This document shows, in pieces, positions 32,236 through 43,785 of a stretch of 64,000 nt of DNA. A program made the position numbers and the translations under genes. Position 1 is the stretch's first letter. Every line of letters begins with the position of its first letter. The DNA is from Acheta domesticus. Lineage: Eukaryota > Arthropoda > Insecta > Orthoptera > Gryllidae. The stretch is from positions 135,856,991-135,920,990 of the forward strand of contig JAHLJT010004567.1 of NCBI GenBank assembly GCA_031308135.1. Reading direction: 5' to 3'. The notes under the pieces were generated by a model, which worked only from the letters and a program-made list of their open reading frames with translations, made no database searches and was not told the origin of the DNA.

Positions 32236-34405
32236 ACTCATTTACCTTCTTATTACAATACTTTCTATTTATTTAGTAGTTACGTAGGGGGAGAGAAAGT
32301 AAATCCACGTCAATTCATAAGTAACTTGATCCGTTTTATGTAGATGACTAAGATTCGTAGAAGTATGACCCTGGTTCAACACTGCTTCCAGATTTCAGTT
32401 TATAAAGGTTTGCAGATAAGCTCTTTCTACATTTAATCTCATCAAAACATTAATACCCTCTTGTTTTAGGTGCACTGCGAAAACAATACCCACGTTGAAA
32501 AAATGGACTTTATTCAACTTTGTGGAGTCGTGTAATAAATTCCTATTTTCTTCGCTCTCTTCCCCCTACGGGATTCCGCATTCACCCCCTACGATGCTTA
32601 TTCTCAAATTCTTAGAAAATACTTTGGTTATTCGATTATCGAAATATATTAACCGACCCAAAAGTTACAAGCTGAGACAGAATCTAACCAAGCCCACGGT
32701 CAAAAACAAAAATTTTCCCTTCGAGCAGCTTTCTTCTTCCCCTGCTTCTTCGACTTCTCTTTACAGATTAAGTGTTTCTGAAGTGTTCTTCCAGAATTTA
32801 TCTCTCTTCGTCGATATTCCTATACCTTTCATTCCTTTTGGCATCTACTAGAAGGATAACATGGTAGTTATCTATCCTTTGCACAATTTGTTACCCCTTA
32901 TTACTATACTCTATCAATCTCTCATAGAGGTCGTTAACTCTGATGTTCTTCTCTTGAAGTGTAAATCATTTTCTTAATGAACTCTGCATAGCAAAACGCT
33001 CAAACACAGACTGGGACATCTATTATGTTTTAAAATTTAATATTTGTCTCTTTTCTTGTTCTATTTTTTTGTTTTATCTTTATTACAGCTCGTGCGAATT
33101 AAATTTGAATAGTTTCTTTTAGGTTTCGGGTTCCCACCAATTGCATATACTCAGTATTTTAAGTCCTCTGCGCACTTGGAAATAACATAGCGCCTTCCCA
33201 CCATGAAACTGCTGTTTCTCTCTCTCCCTCTCCGTGGCTCTAACCTTTCATGCCTCCTTTCCCATCGCCATGGGCATCGCCGTCACCGTCGCCTTTATTC
33301 CCCCTCCTCGGTCACCTCGTTCCCTCATTTTCCCCACCTCCTCCCCACGCTCACCCCATCTTCACCCCGACGTGACCACGAAACCCCAACGGACCGCGTT
33401 CGTGCAGTACAGTCCTGGTACCCTCGGGTCAGAAAATGCACTACCTGGCTTCCTCGCCTCTTAGGAGAGCATCACATACTTCTACCAAGCACCAGCAAGT
33501 TGCTTGTTTAGAGAGTTTTCGGAGAGATGGAGAAGTTTCGAGTTGCTGGTTAATCACTTGAGTTAATTTCGTATTACGTCTAATAGAAATTTCCAAGCCG
33601 CAAGATATTTCATCAAGTTTCTTTAAAACCGCGTAAGCCTCATTTTATTCCGTTTCTGTAATTTGTAACTCGAGGTCATTGTAAGTTCGAAACAAATGAT
33701 CGCGCAAATTTTTCAGAAACGAAAAATTCCACCAAATTTTTTATTAAACTTGGTATTTCATAGGGTGATGAATGCTTAAAAGAATGACACAGATCTTGCT
33801 TTCGTTGAAATTCCTGAATTCTCGACATTCACTACTCAGTAATGGGATCTTCAGGACGTCATTTCATTAAAATAACACTACCCAGCATCTTAGTAGATGT
33901 ATGCTTAATTTTCTTGTTGAATGCTCTTTCCTGGGAAAGAAAATTTCGTTTCTTCTTATCTCAGAACATCTTACTGCGCTTTACGTATTTTATCCTCTTT
34001 CTCCGTGTCCTTCTATTTCTCTCTTCTCCGCTGTTCCGCAGTAACCCCACCTAAAACCGCGAAGGGCAATTAAGCGACCGAAATAATGTCGGCTTAATTT
34101 ACGCTGCCCTGTTAATAAAAGCCCATTTGAATTGCAATGCGTTACGAGAGGGATCAGCCTATCGCGTTTGTATTCAGAGATCACCCATCTTGTCATCCTG
34201 TACAATGTAACTCGGCTTCCATTGGAATGGTTGGAGTTTCCGTGCTTAAGAATGATTAAAAGAGTTGAATATATTCAAATAAAAAGTATTGAGTATGAAT
34301 TAAGATGTATACAATTCACAATCAGAATGAACTACACGCGAGTATTTCGAATTATTTGGGGTTAATAAATTATTTGGCATAATATATTTACAAAAAGGAT
34401 CTACT
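32236..34405. other. Non-coding stretch
   Basis: AT-rich with a C-rich patch at 33215-33400. Open frames at 32495-32851 and 33203-33511 (+) show no recognisable domain. Confidence 0.45.
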
Positions 34406-34660
34406 TGGATTGCCGAGGTGGCTAAGAGCGCGTATCGACTCAGAGCTTTGGTTCGAACGGGCGCGGGTTCGAGTCCCCCTTGGGTAAGTTATTTGTCCCT
34501 TGTCTCTCATGTATGTGTTGTCGCTGAGGACTTCACGTTCTGCTGACAGCAGAACCGACCGTATGTGTATTAGTATCTAATGTGTGGTCGAGTATGTATC
34601 CCATATGCGCCTGTAAAGAGTTCCTGGATGTCATCTGGATAGAAGACCGAGAAAAAAAAT
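34406..34660 (+). mobile_element. tRNA-derived SINE (family Z)
   Basis: The head TGCCGAGGTGGCTAAGAGCG resembles the 5' part of tRNA-Ser/Leu (A box about 34419-34431). A perfect B box GGTTCGAGTCC lies at 34466-34476. A non-tRNA body follows and ends in GAGAAAAAAAAT at 34650-34660. The acceptor stem is not closed and there is no canonical 3' end, so it is a SINE rather than a functional tRNA. Confidence 0.75.
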
Positions 34661-36079
34661 TTACAAATGTGTTTTGTCCACAACACGAAATGTTAATTTA
34701 TAAAGGTATGTTAAAAACTGCTGATATGAATCTGAATATTTTCAAGTTATTTTTGTTAATAGAGATGAAACCAATATGTTTATAAAAGAACAAACATAAA
34801 ATATTATCTTTTATAATCTAAGTGGACCAAACTTGGTGTTATGGTCTACGAAAAAGTATTAGGTAAAGGTATGCATGTTCAGCCATCAAAATGAGACAGT
34901 ACGCGTTATTACGTTAAAATAATATTACCATCAACATTATTTTAATAATAACTTACTGGACCTGAGCGAACATACCGTAATTTCTTGATCATTATTTTAA
35001 AAGTGCTCCGCAGACCCTGAAATGGGTGTTTCAGCATTGTACGCCTGGTACTGTGTACGAGTGAACATTCTTATAAAAATAAGTGTTGAGATGAATGTCA
35101 CAGAAAACCAAAAGGTATAGTAAATTACTACCGTTTGTGTTTTATAGTGAAATACTACTGTTTATATTCCTTCAATTTAATTTAATTTATATTGCGAGTT
35201 ATTACTCGTATCTCTGCTAATCATCCAAGGATTAGTAATCCCAGAAGGGTTAAATCTCCAAAAATGTAGCAGATGGTTCAAAATGGACTCATTTTGTATA
35301 ACGCACCGCACGGACTGTCTTAATACCCAACTCGATCTCCATCTCGTACATTATTTTCCCCTTTGTACCCTTCAATTATTCGTGCCCCGCCCAGTTCCCT
35401 AACCTGTTTTCGAACGTCATAGACCTGCCCCTCCACCCCAAAAAAACCCGAGTCCACAGACAACTCACAAGTCCCCTCTAAACGTGTGTTTGTTTGAATC
35501 CCAAAAGCTTGGTTTTAAGGACCTACGATGCATTGTCTAGGGTTAAGGACCTAGGATGAGGAGTTAAGTTGATTTTTAGAGTGTGTTGCAGCAATATGAT
35601 TCCTTTAACATAATCTTGAAACTTCTATTTCTTCTGATATAAGTGAGTTTGATGTATGACCTGATGAGCAATTCTTTATCCCAGACTCACACTTACAGGA
35701 TTTTGTTTCGATAGTTTCATATAAATTGTTAAAAATTAACATCCATCCTTAGCCTCTTCTCGTATCCAGAGATAATAATAGTAGTAAACAAAATAATAAC
35801 ATAAAAAGTCAAGATAAATATAAGTTATTTGTACAAAGTATCGAAATATTTTTTAATTTGGCAATATCCGAAGCGGATAAAACGGTTTAATCGTATGTTA
35901 TATAAAATGTTTTAATTCATTTTTTGTCGTATAAGTACAGACATGTGGTCAGAATAAAGGAGAGTAATTTTACTAAATTCATATGTGTGGTTTCTTGGTA
36001 CGTTCTTGGAACTAATATGCAAAATTTTAATTATTATTGGCTAAACCGATTTCAGATACTGTTTGGAGAAAAATTCAAA
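34661..36079. other. AT-rich non-coding stretch
   Basis: No supported gene. Confidence 0.45.
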
Positions 36080-36430
36080 CGGTCGGCTTCTCTCATCGGT
36101 GGTTTTCTGTGGTTTCTGCATTTAATTCCAAGGTAATGCTGGTCCAGTACCCATACAAATGAACGAAGGATGGCATGCTATTCGGATTTCCTTCCTCTTC
36201 CTTGTCCTAAACTCTCCCCTTACTTACACAGACTTGCGCTTATATGCACTACACATATGTCGGGAGACATATGTGTAGTGCATATATGCAGTCAGGAACT
36301 TAGTGCAGTCAGGAACTTAGAGCTCAGGAAGACACCTGGAGGAGAGAACCCCCAAGTCGGCGTGAAGGTCGCCACCAAATCTCACCATTCAGTCGCACAG
36401 GAACTCAGCCATCATCAGGCATAATAACAT
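36080..36430 (+). mobile_element. Family Y SINE-like repeat with internal hairpin
   Basis: TCGGTGGTTTTCTGTGGTTT, GGTAATGCTGGTCCAGTACC, TTCCTCTTCCTTGTCCTAA, CTCCCCTTACTTACAC and CAAATCTCACCATTCAG follow family Y order. Where other copies read a simple TGCACTACA...CACATGCCGGGAG, this copy has a perfect 21-bp inverted repeat (36241-36286) and then a 17-base tandem duplication (GTGCAGTCAGGAACTTA) up to about 36320. Confidence 0.65.
36241..36286. repeat. Perfect 21-bp hairpin with GGGA loop
   Basis: 36241-36261 and 36266-36286 are exact reverse complements around GGGA. It lies inside a family Y copy. Confidence 0.9.
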
Positions 36431-38336
36431 TCACTGTATTAACGGTACATGAGAATATCAGATGACGGGCCCGAAAACGTCAAACAATCCACTGCATTAA
36501 TTGCTTTGCAGTAAAATGCGAAAAATGTTTTGTGTATGCTTACCGCGAAATATCACTTTTCAGTAAATGAAAAGTGAAGTTCTAATTTTCTTGTCTACTT
36601 ACTAAAACACCAATTTATTAATGAAAACGGAAGGTTATACGCTTGAAATGCAACTTGCAACACTGCAGAGTATGACGGGTTGCAGGAGTGGCGCATCAAA
36701 CGGCGCTAAACAAGCTGCGTGAAGACCTTTGCTCATTGTAGGAGGTCAGACGTGGAAACACTTCACTTCATGACTTCATACTCCATTCACCGCGAGAGGA
36801 GCGCATTATTACACAAATTTACTCCACAGAAAACCAGTCAGATGAGCAACTGGGAAGTGGTGGGGTAGATACTCAGAATCATGCACTAAAATTTTCCGTT
36901 AGTTCCGCGTGAAGGATAAGAAAGATTTGTGTGTTTCCTCCTGCTTTCACGAAGACTAATACAGTGCGTGAAGACATTTATTGTTCAGCTATTCAACACC
37001 ATCGTCGCGCAATTAATTCGCAGCAAACGTCACAAATTTGTGTATTCATAAGTTCCAACTAGCAAATCAGTTACTGCATGATTTTTGAGCAACGATTGGA
37101 TAAAAGTAATGTGATGAAATTTTTTTCCATTTTATCCGCAATGTGAAGCCGTAAGCTGTTCTGTATTACTTACCTTAGTGAGTACATTTTTCAATATTCG
37201 ATAACACAACAGGATAGTTTATGCGCGATGAACTTAAAAACCAGCACAAGTAAGGGAGACAATCTGACCACCGCGCTCTGTAGGGCAGCAGCGGTTGAAC
37301 CTTGCAGGGGGAAATGATAGAAAAAGAAAGGTTACGTAGTACGGTAAAAAAAGAGAAACGAGGATTTAGATAAATAGTGAATTTCGCTTGCAGTTATTTA
37401 GGGATACGTATGTTGAAACGAACGGCGGACACAATTCAAGATTTATTTGTTGTTTGTATTTCTTCATCGTCGTTACAATGTACGTTTGAAACATAACGTT
37501 ACTGCTGTCACGAAAGTTTCCAATTTTATTGAATCTCATATTAATTTGACCCCGCTATAGTGAATGTATGAGAAATCAGGAATCCTACATGATACGCGTC
37601 GATAAAATTGAGCCTTTAGCCCGTTAAGATACCTACAGAAGAAAATGTTTCCAAATGAATCTAGAATTTACGTGTCAGTAATGTCTCCTCAGATTTATTT
37701 ACAATTATATTTTCAAAATAAAATAACGAAATGGCTAACGAGGTTTTAGTATGAACGGCGAGTGTATAATTTAAGGAGACTTTGAATTCAACTTCTCCCA
37801 AAATTAATTTCAAATTAAATTATTATTGCCTGTATTAATGCTATTTTTATTTTATCCTTCGTTTCCTCTCTTGCTCGTTCACCTTCTCCCTCTTCCTTCC
37901 TTTCTTTCTTTCCCAAACACTTCTTTTTATCTGCCTCCCTGTCACAATCTCTTTCTCACATCCACTTTTTTCGTCATCACTGTACCTTTTATGTCTTTTA
38001 AGTCGTTTATTTTTATCTAAAAAGTATATTTCATCTTCGAAACTGCCATTCGTTTCTGAAACCGTGATTCTCTCCGAAATTTGTCTTTCCTCTAAGATGT
38101 CTTTCTCAAAACAAATGATGTTTTCTGAAACTTTCCCTCTCTAAACGTTTCGCATTAGCAAACCTGTACCACCTTCCAGCAATAAAAATCATCTGCAACA
38201 TGGAATTAAATTATTCTGAAACACAATTTATGATACATACATATGATTATCTTGCTGTCATGAATTAATCTGATTGCATTTGCGTGACTTGCAACTTTCT
38301 CGCAGGAAACTAACACGCTTTTTCCTCTGTTTGCAG
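36431..38336 (+). other. Probable intron upstream of the neprilysin-like exon
   Basis: AT-rich DNA without supported coding sequence. It ends in a good acceptor: a pyrimidine tract TTTTTCCTCTGTTTGCAG at 38319-38336. The start of the intron is not in view, or not recognised. Confidence 0.5.
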
Positions 38337-38381
38337 CCCCGGAGCGCAAAGTGTGCCTGACGGAGGAGTGCGTGCGAACAG
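38337..38381 (+). CDS. Neprilysin-like (M13 metallopeptidase) internal exon
   Basis: A 45-bp exon bounded by acceptor CTCTGTTTGCAG and donor GGTAAGC. In the frame with two bases carried over from the previous exon it reads PERKVCLTEECVRT and ends with a G that starts the next codon. VCL-T-x-x-C-V is the conserved start of the extracellular domain in neprilysin/endothelin-converting-enzyme zinc peptidases, normally followed by an S/A-x-x-LL-x-x-MD stretch and PCDDFY. These are type II membrane or secreted enzymes that degrade small peptides; the two cysteines join the family's disulphides. GC content and third positions differ clearly from the AT-rich flanks. No other exon of the gene was found in the window, so introns exceed what is visible. 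A chance match is possible, but splice sites and motif agree. Confidence 0.75.
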
Positions 38382-40634
38382 GTAAGCTACAAGCCGCAGC
38401 GGCGGCCTCTCAGCGCCATTAGAGCAGGAGCCTTTCTTTTGGTAAATGCAACGATAAGGCATATTTCGCAAACAAAATAGTTTTGTTATTCTAAAAGAAA
38501 TACTCATAAATGACCCTTCAAAAAGCATAATTGAGTTAGCATTAGGATTAAGATTCTCTGAGAAAGAATTCTCAGAGGAATCACTAAAAGATTTGTGACA
38601 TGCTTGTCCTTGAACGTAGTAATGTCTTTTTTGTTATGTTTGAATATAAAAGGAATGATGTGTATATTTTCGTTATGCTTGTTCGTGATTTAAAGATATA
38701 CTTATGTTTTAATTTCAGAGAAATATTTCAAATCGATATTCTGATAGTTTTTTGATGTTATAACCCATTACTTGCCAAACGTAATATGATAGTGTCATTC
38801 GTGCTACATCTAATATCTTACTTTATGGCTCACTGGGATGTGTTTACCGAAAACTTTCTTAAAAGTGTTAAAAGTGTTTAAGGAAAACTTGTTTCATACC
38901 AAAATTTAGGACTCTCATTTTGCGGACAATGGCAATAAATTGAATAAGTTTTAGTCTTAGATTAAACATTGAAACATGATCCTAAGGAGGAGATGGTGAG
39001 GAAGAGACAGTAGGAGAGAATGAGATGTGCTGAAAGGGATGGAGAAGGTTTGGGAGAAAAGATGAAGGGAGGTAGAAAGAAGAGGAGGTCCTGAAGGAAA
39101 ATGTACAGAACAAAAGAAAGAAAACAATTAGGTTGAATTAAGGTCGCCTCTATTACCTGTTCAATGGCGTCATAAGGATTCATGTGACGCCAATAATGCA
39201 GTAGAGTAATTGACAGTTTTCATCACTGAAGGTGCTTTAAAATCCCAAAAACACTTTTTCTAAAATTCTTCCAGGATATTGTAGAGAAATCTGGTTAATA
39301 GTGCTCATTAATTCGCTTTTTTTAATAAATCGAGTGACCTATTAAGAAAATCTGGTGATAATAGTAAGCATGAAGTTGCAGCCGATTCCCATATTTAGAA
39401 GTTATCTGTTATTATAGTAAAAATACTAAGATAAAAATAGGATTAACTGGGGTATAGAATCCATAATGACACTGCTTGCATGGCCTGAAATAATTTTGGT
39501 AACAATTGTATAATATCACGGTCAGTACCAGAAATATGTTCGAAACCAAAATATATAGGGATAAATTCACGAAAGTTCGCATGCAAAATAACAACAAAAA
39601 ATGCTTGTCACGTGCACCGATTTAACAGCAGCCAGTAAACAACACACGGAATAGGAGAATCAAAAACAATTTACAATATTCAGACTGCACCACTTCTCAA
39701 ATTGGTTGCGCTTTATTGTGGAATCCGTGGTGTGAATTCCAAAACATCGGGCTTATTATGAGACATCAGAATTGTGGACAATTCCAATATGGATGCAATT
39801 TCAACTCTTGAATACCAAATGTCTTTTTTGTTGGAAGTGAATTTCGATCTAGTAACATTAAATTAACAACTTCGATGCAATTATAAGTATCAAAACGGAA
39901 CCAGCATTTTGATGTCTTCTTCCTCTTGGTATTATTCTTATAAAAGTATAGATAAGGAAGGTGAACAATTTGTACCATGGAACTAGTGGGGAGAATGAAA
40001 ACACCACATGACTAAGACACCTTTTACCCGTATTTTCTGTGACGATAAGAGTAAAACCCAAATGCCTAATATGCTTAAAAATTACATTTTAATCAAAAAG
40101 TGTTTTCCTACTGAAATAATTTTCACCACGTAACTCAATCTTGTAATAACATAATCTTGTTCGGTTACTTTAAATACAAATTCACGCTAAATAAAAAACA
40201 TCAATGCCATTAAGCTTGTGGGCCCCAAATATGAATCTTTCTTACTCACAGAAACCCGTCCTAAGTGCATCTAAATCAATAATTGAAAACCTATTCCATA
40301 AACACGTGTAACGTTTCATACATAATTAACAAATATTGCTCGTCACATGATTATTACGATAGCAACGTTGGTTGTTAATGATGACGAGAGAGAGAGAGAG
40401 AGAGAGAATTTGTTGAGTAAATTAATGATTTTGTAAAAAAATTGTGAAATGCTAAATACAGAACAGTAAGACAGATCAAAGTCATGGAATATTGAAGTAC
40501 GTTGTAATAAAAGCTTTGCAAGAATCTACGTGATGTTTGAAATTATTGTGAATGTTCAGTGTTGAACTGTGAAACGTTACACCACGATATTACACAAACG
40601 TTTGGATATTAACCTACGTTACATTGATTCAGTC
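38382..40634 (+). other. Probable intron downstream of the neprilysin-like exon
   Basis: AT-rich, no supported exon. A (GA)n run lies at 40386-40407. Open frames are short and without domains. Confidence 0.45.
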
Positions 40635-41040
40635 GCTATCTAGAGAAAAATTCTAGCTGCCGGCTACTTTGATCGTTAGTTTTCTTTGGTTTCTTCTATG
40701 AACACCAGACAAATACCGGAGCAGTACCTCAACACACGGGCCACTGACCGCGCGAGATCTTTCTTACGTCTTCCTTTTCCTATCCTCTCCCCTTATACAT
40801 ACACACACTTAAATGCACTACAATTACCACACACGCCGAGAGGCCGGTCGGGAACTTAGAGCTTGTGCCGGCTGGGGCGGTTCCCTACTGGTGGGAGATA
40901 CCTGGTCGGGGAAACCACGCTAGTCGACGGTAGGTCGGTGCCGGATCTCCCCATCCAGTGGGAAAGACAACGCCATCTCCAAAGAGAAAAATGTACTACA
41001 CTTAGGGGGCTAATGACCGTAGTAGTGACGCGCCTGGAAT
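40635..41040 (+). mobile_element. Family Y SINE-like repeat
   Basis: The longest clear copy of the body: AATTCTAGCTGCCGGCTAC, AGTTTTCTTTGGTTTCTTC, ACCGGAGCAGTACCTCAAC, CTCCCCTTATACATACACAC, TGCACTACAATTACCACAC, GCCGGCTGGGGCGGTTCCC and GTGCCGGATCTCCCCATCC in order. The open frames on both strands at 40856-41060 are shadows of the repeat. Confidence 0.65.
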
Positions 41041-42441
41041 CACTAACAATCACCGGTTAATTGATAAACTCCAATCTCCTGCTGCTTCCTCACAATTGCC
41101 CACTCCAACCTCCTGCCTCCCCCCACTACCCACTTCGTTTTCATCCACGTAGCTTACTCCAGACTTCTCTTGAGCTACCTATCCATGCTAAAGTTAAGAC
41201 AATGCACCTACAAAAATTGAAGTTTTTAACTTATCTACATTTGGTAATATTTTATAAGTCGACACACACCACAAATAAGGTTTATATGCAAAGGTGATGA
41301 TTTTATCAATTAAAAGATGAGGTCCTCTGTATTTGCCTCGTACCTAAGCACTTTATTTTATTTATTGTCTTTCAATACATAACCCATGTAGTGTTTATTA
41401 ATCGGTATGTCTTCTTTATCTTTTTTTTAGATTTTTTACGATTACAATATAATGACAGTATACCTTTTGCTTAGTTTTTCTGTTATTTTCTTTACTTTTG
41501 GGGTGGCTGAGCCTCTGTGCGCACACTAAAAACGTTCGTCAAAAAGAAGCTTATCAGTCGCGTGTTAGAATTGGAGAGGGTTCTAATAATAAAAGTGTAC
41601 GATGAAACAGTAACTCCTTAGTTAAAGATGGAGGAAAAATGTTCACCGGTGTGCGTCGTTCATCCCGTATAAGACTTATGAAACGTGTGATGGGATGTCC
41701 TCAAGTTGTTATAGCAAAATCTAACAAGAGAATTTTGTACTTAAACGAGATAACTGTTTCACACAATTATTTTTACATCTTCAATCAGAGAAACTATAGA
41801 TATTTTATCTTCTGATATCGTTGATATTGACAATGAGAATAATTGTTGCCTTTCCAAATGATGCCATTTGATAAATTAATTAAACACGTTCCTAGGAGCT
41901 TATGTATTATTTTTGTTTTTTTGCGTCTAGAGTTAACTATAATGTTAAAAGGATTTTTCTCGGCCCCTCAATTATCGCAGTTATTCTCGGAATTTGTGTT
42001 ACGATACAATTACATTTCCGTTATATTTACATTCTACCTGCCAATTTATATCGGAATTTTGTTTTAATTTCTCTTGTATTCAATAGATGAATAACTGCAA
42101 ATTCAGTAAACAATATTTCATTGTCCTAGGAATTTATTCTTGTGACAGTAAACGTGCAATGTATTTTGCTATGATTTGCTAATATTAATCACATCGAATG
42201 AAAATAAATAGCACCATTTTAACTGTCGACTTTATATTTACGTATTTTAGTGATATGCTTTTCTATCACAGATTTTATTGGTTTGTCTACTTAGAATGTT
42301 ATGTTGACAGATCTCTGAAGGAACTATTGTTACTCTTCAAATAGGGCATTGGTTGAAATTGCGAAATATGTTTGAATTAATTTAATCTCAAATATCGCGA
42401 CTCAATATGTACAATTTTTAATTCTTAATTTAAATTTAAAA
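41041..42441. other. AT-rich non-coding stretch
   Basis: No supported gene. The retrotransposon sequence begins abruptly at about 42443. Confidence 0.45.
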
Positions 42442-42442
42442 G

Positions 42443-42660
42443 TTTGTGGCAGACCTTCGCAAACTTGCAACTGACTGCGGTTTCGGAGCTACGTTGGACA
42501 ATATGATACGAAATCAACTGGTTTGCGGCATCAGAGACAACAATGTTCGGACGCGTCTTCTACAGGCAAGCGGACCTAACCTTACAGACAGCAATCGACA
42601 CAGCTTCCAGAGCTGAAACTGCTTTAAAAAGTGCAACAGATGTTTGTACCGCTGGTACAC
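42443..42660 (+). pseudogene. Gag remnant (capsid C-terminal part)
   Basis: The first frame gives FVADLRKLATDCGFG and IRNQLVCGIRDNNVRTRLLQ, typical of gypsy-type capsid ends. A frameshift near 42570 moves the DTASRAETALKSATD part into another frame, and a further shift near 42630 leads to the knuckle frame. Structural protein of the particle in an intact element. Confidence 0.75.
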
Positions 42661-43458
42661 AACGTTAATCAGATTACAGATCGAGAACATCCGACCAGTC
42701 AACTTTCTACAAATAATAAGGCAAGTTTAGAAATAATTGAATGTTACCGTTGTTCTAGTAATCATAACGTCCCTCAATGTCCAATGGATGCTGATTCATT
42801 GTGTTGTACAATTTGCAAAAAATCTGGACACGTAGCTAAAGTGTGTAAGTCACAAAATCGCAGAAAGAAATATACAAAAAATAAATATCATAGCATGCTA
42901 CACGAAGCTATTCCAGTCGAAGAAAAATTTAAAAGTTTACATAAACTAGACGCGGACAAGTCACAGGTTAACGGTAGCGAACAGCAAAAGGTAGATGGAG
43001 CTCAATTTCAACAAGGTTCAAACACAGCTACGTCGGCAAAAAGATTCGACCTGTACAAAGTTTTTCCGATGTCCAATAATGAGGTAGGAGTTACCGTGAC
43101 ACCAGCTATTATGATTACTTTATGTGTGGACGGTCAACCTATTGAGATGGAAGTGGACTCAGGAGCTGCTATCACAGTAATTCATAAAGATTCTTATTGT
43201 AAATACTGGCCGAACGACCGATTTCTAGCTTCAGAAAAGGATCTACGTCTTGGGGACTATAATGGAAAAGGTGTTCAGGTTTTGGGATCAAAACAAGTTC
43301 AAGTCAAGTTCCGCAACAGAGTTTGTACTCTACCTCTAATTGTTGTTGACGGCTGCAAGGACCATGGATTATTGGGAAGAAACTGGTTCGACGCTCTGGG
43401 ACGTTCCGTACAAGGGATACATAACCTAACATTAGAAGAGAAGGAAATAGAAACTTGA
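42631..43458 (+). CDS. Gag zinc knuckles and aspartic protease region
   Basis: 275 codons to TGA at 43456-43458. Residues 38-50 form a first CCHC knuckle with unusual spacing (CYRCSSNHNVPQC, three residues before His). Residues 59-72 form a canonical one (CTICKKSGHVAKVC). A protease follows with the active-site motif DSGA at 176-179 and HGLLGRNWF near 245. The knuckles bind the RNA genome and the protease cleaves the polyprotein in intact relatives. The first residue is only the first available start in a decayed frame. The reading frame beyond the TGA continues in phase into RT, so the TGA is a disabling point change. Confidence 0.85.
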   Translation: MQQMFVPLVHNVNQITDREHPTSQLSTNNKASLEIIECYRCSSNHNVPQCPMDADSLCCTICKKSGHVAKVCKSQNRRKKYTKNKYHSMLHEAIPVEEKFKSLHKLDADKSQVNGSEQQKVDGAQFQQGSNTATSAKRFDLYKVFPMSNNEVGVTVTPAIMITLCVDGQPIEMEVDSGAAITVIHKDSYCKYWPNDRFLASEKDLRLGDYNGKGVQVLGSKQVQVKFRNRVCTLPLIVVDGCKDHGLLGRNWFDALGRSVQGIHNLTLEEKEIET

Positions 43459-43506
43459 AATATTCCGGTATTTCAACATCCAGCACTGGTAGAGAGTAGT
43501 AGAGGT

Positions 43507-43737
43507 TTGGGAGAATTCAACGGTTCACCAGTGAACGTGGATTGGGATAAATCGATTAAGCCTATATACTTACCATGTCGTCCTGTACCATATGCCATTA
43601 GGGATCGGGTCATCTCTGAATTACACAGATTAGAGAAAGCGGGAGTTCTTCGTCAAGTGAGATTCTCTGAGTGGGCAACTCCAGTGGTCATCGTTTTGAA
43701 GCGTGATGGAGGTCTACGAATGTATGGCGACTACTAG
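43507..43737 (+). pseudogene. RT N-terminal part between two in-frame stops
   Basis: Same phase as the preceding and following frames. Contains the palm/fingers entry RDRVISELHRLEKAGVL and SEWATPVVIVLKRDGGLRMYGDY. TAG at 43735-43737 interrupts the conserved GDY-x-x-x-N motif. Confidence 0.85.
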
Positions 43738-43785
43738 GCTACAGTAAACAAAGCTTTAAAACCAGATAGTTATCCATTACCGACG

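Noticed and set aside
34406..34480. Possible functional tRNA-Ser/Leu gene
   Set aside because: A and B boxes are good, but the acceptor stem does not close and a SINE body plus A-rich end follow.
38310..38528. 72-codon - strand frame across the neprilysin-like exon
   Set aside because: Antisense shadow of the + strand exon.
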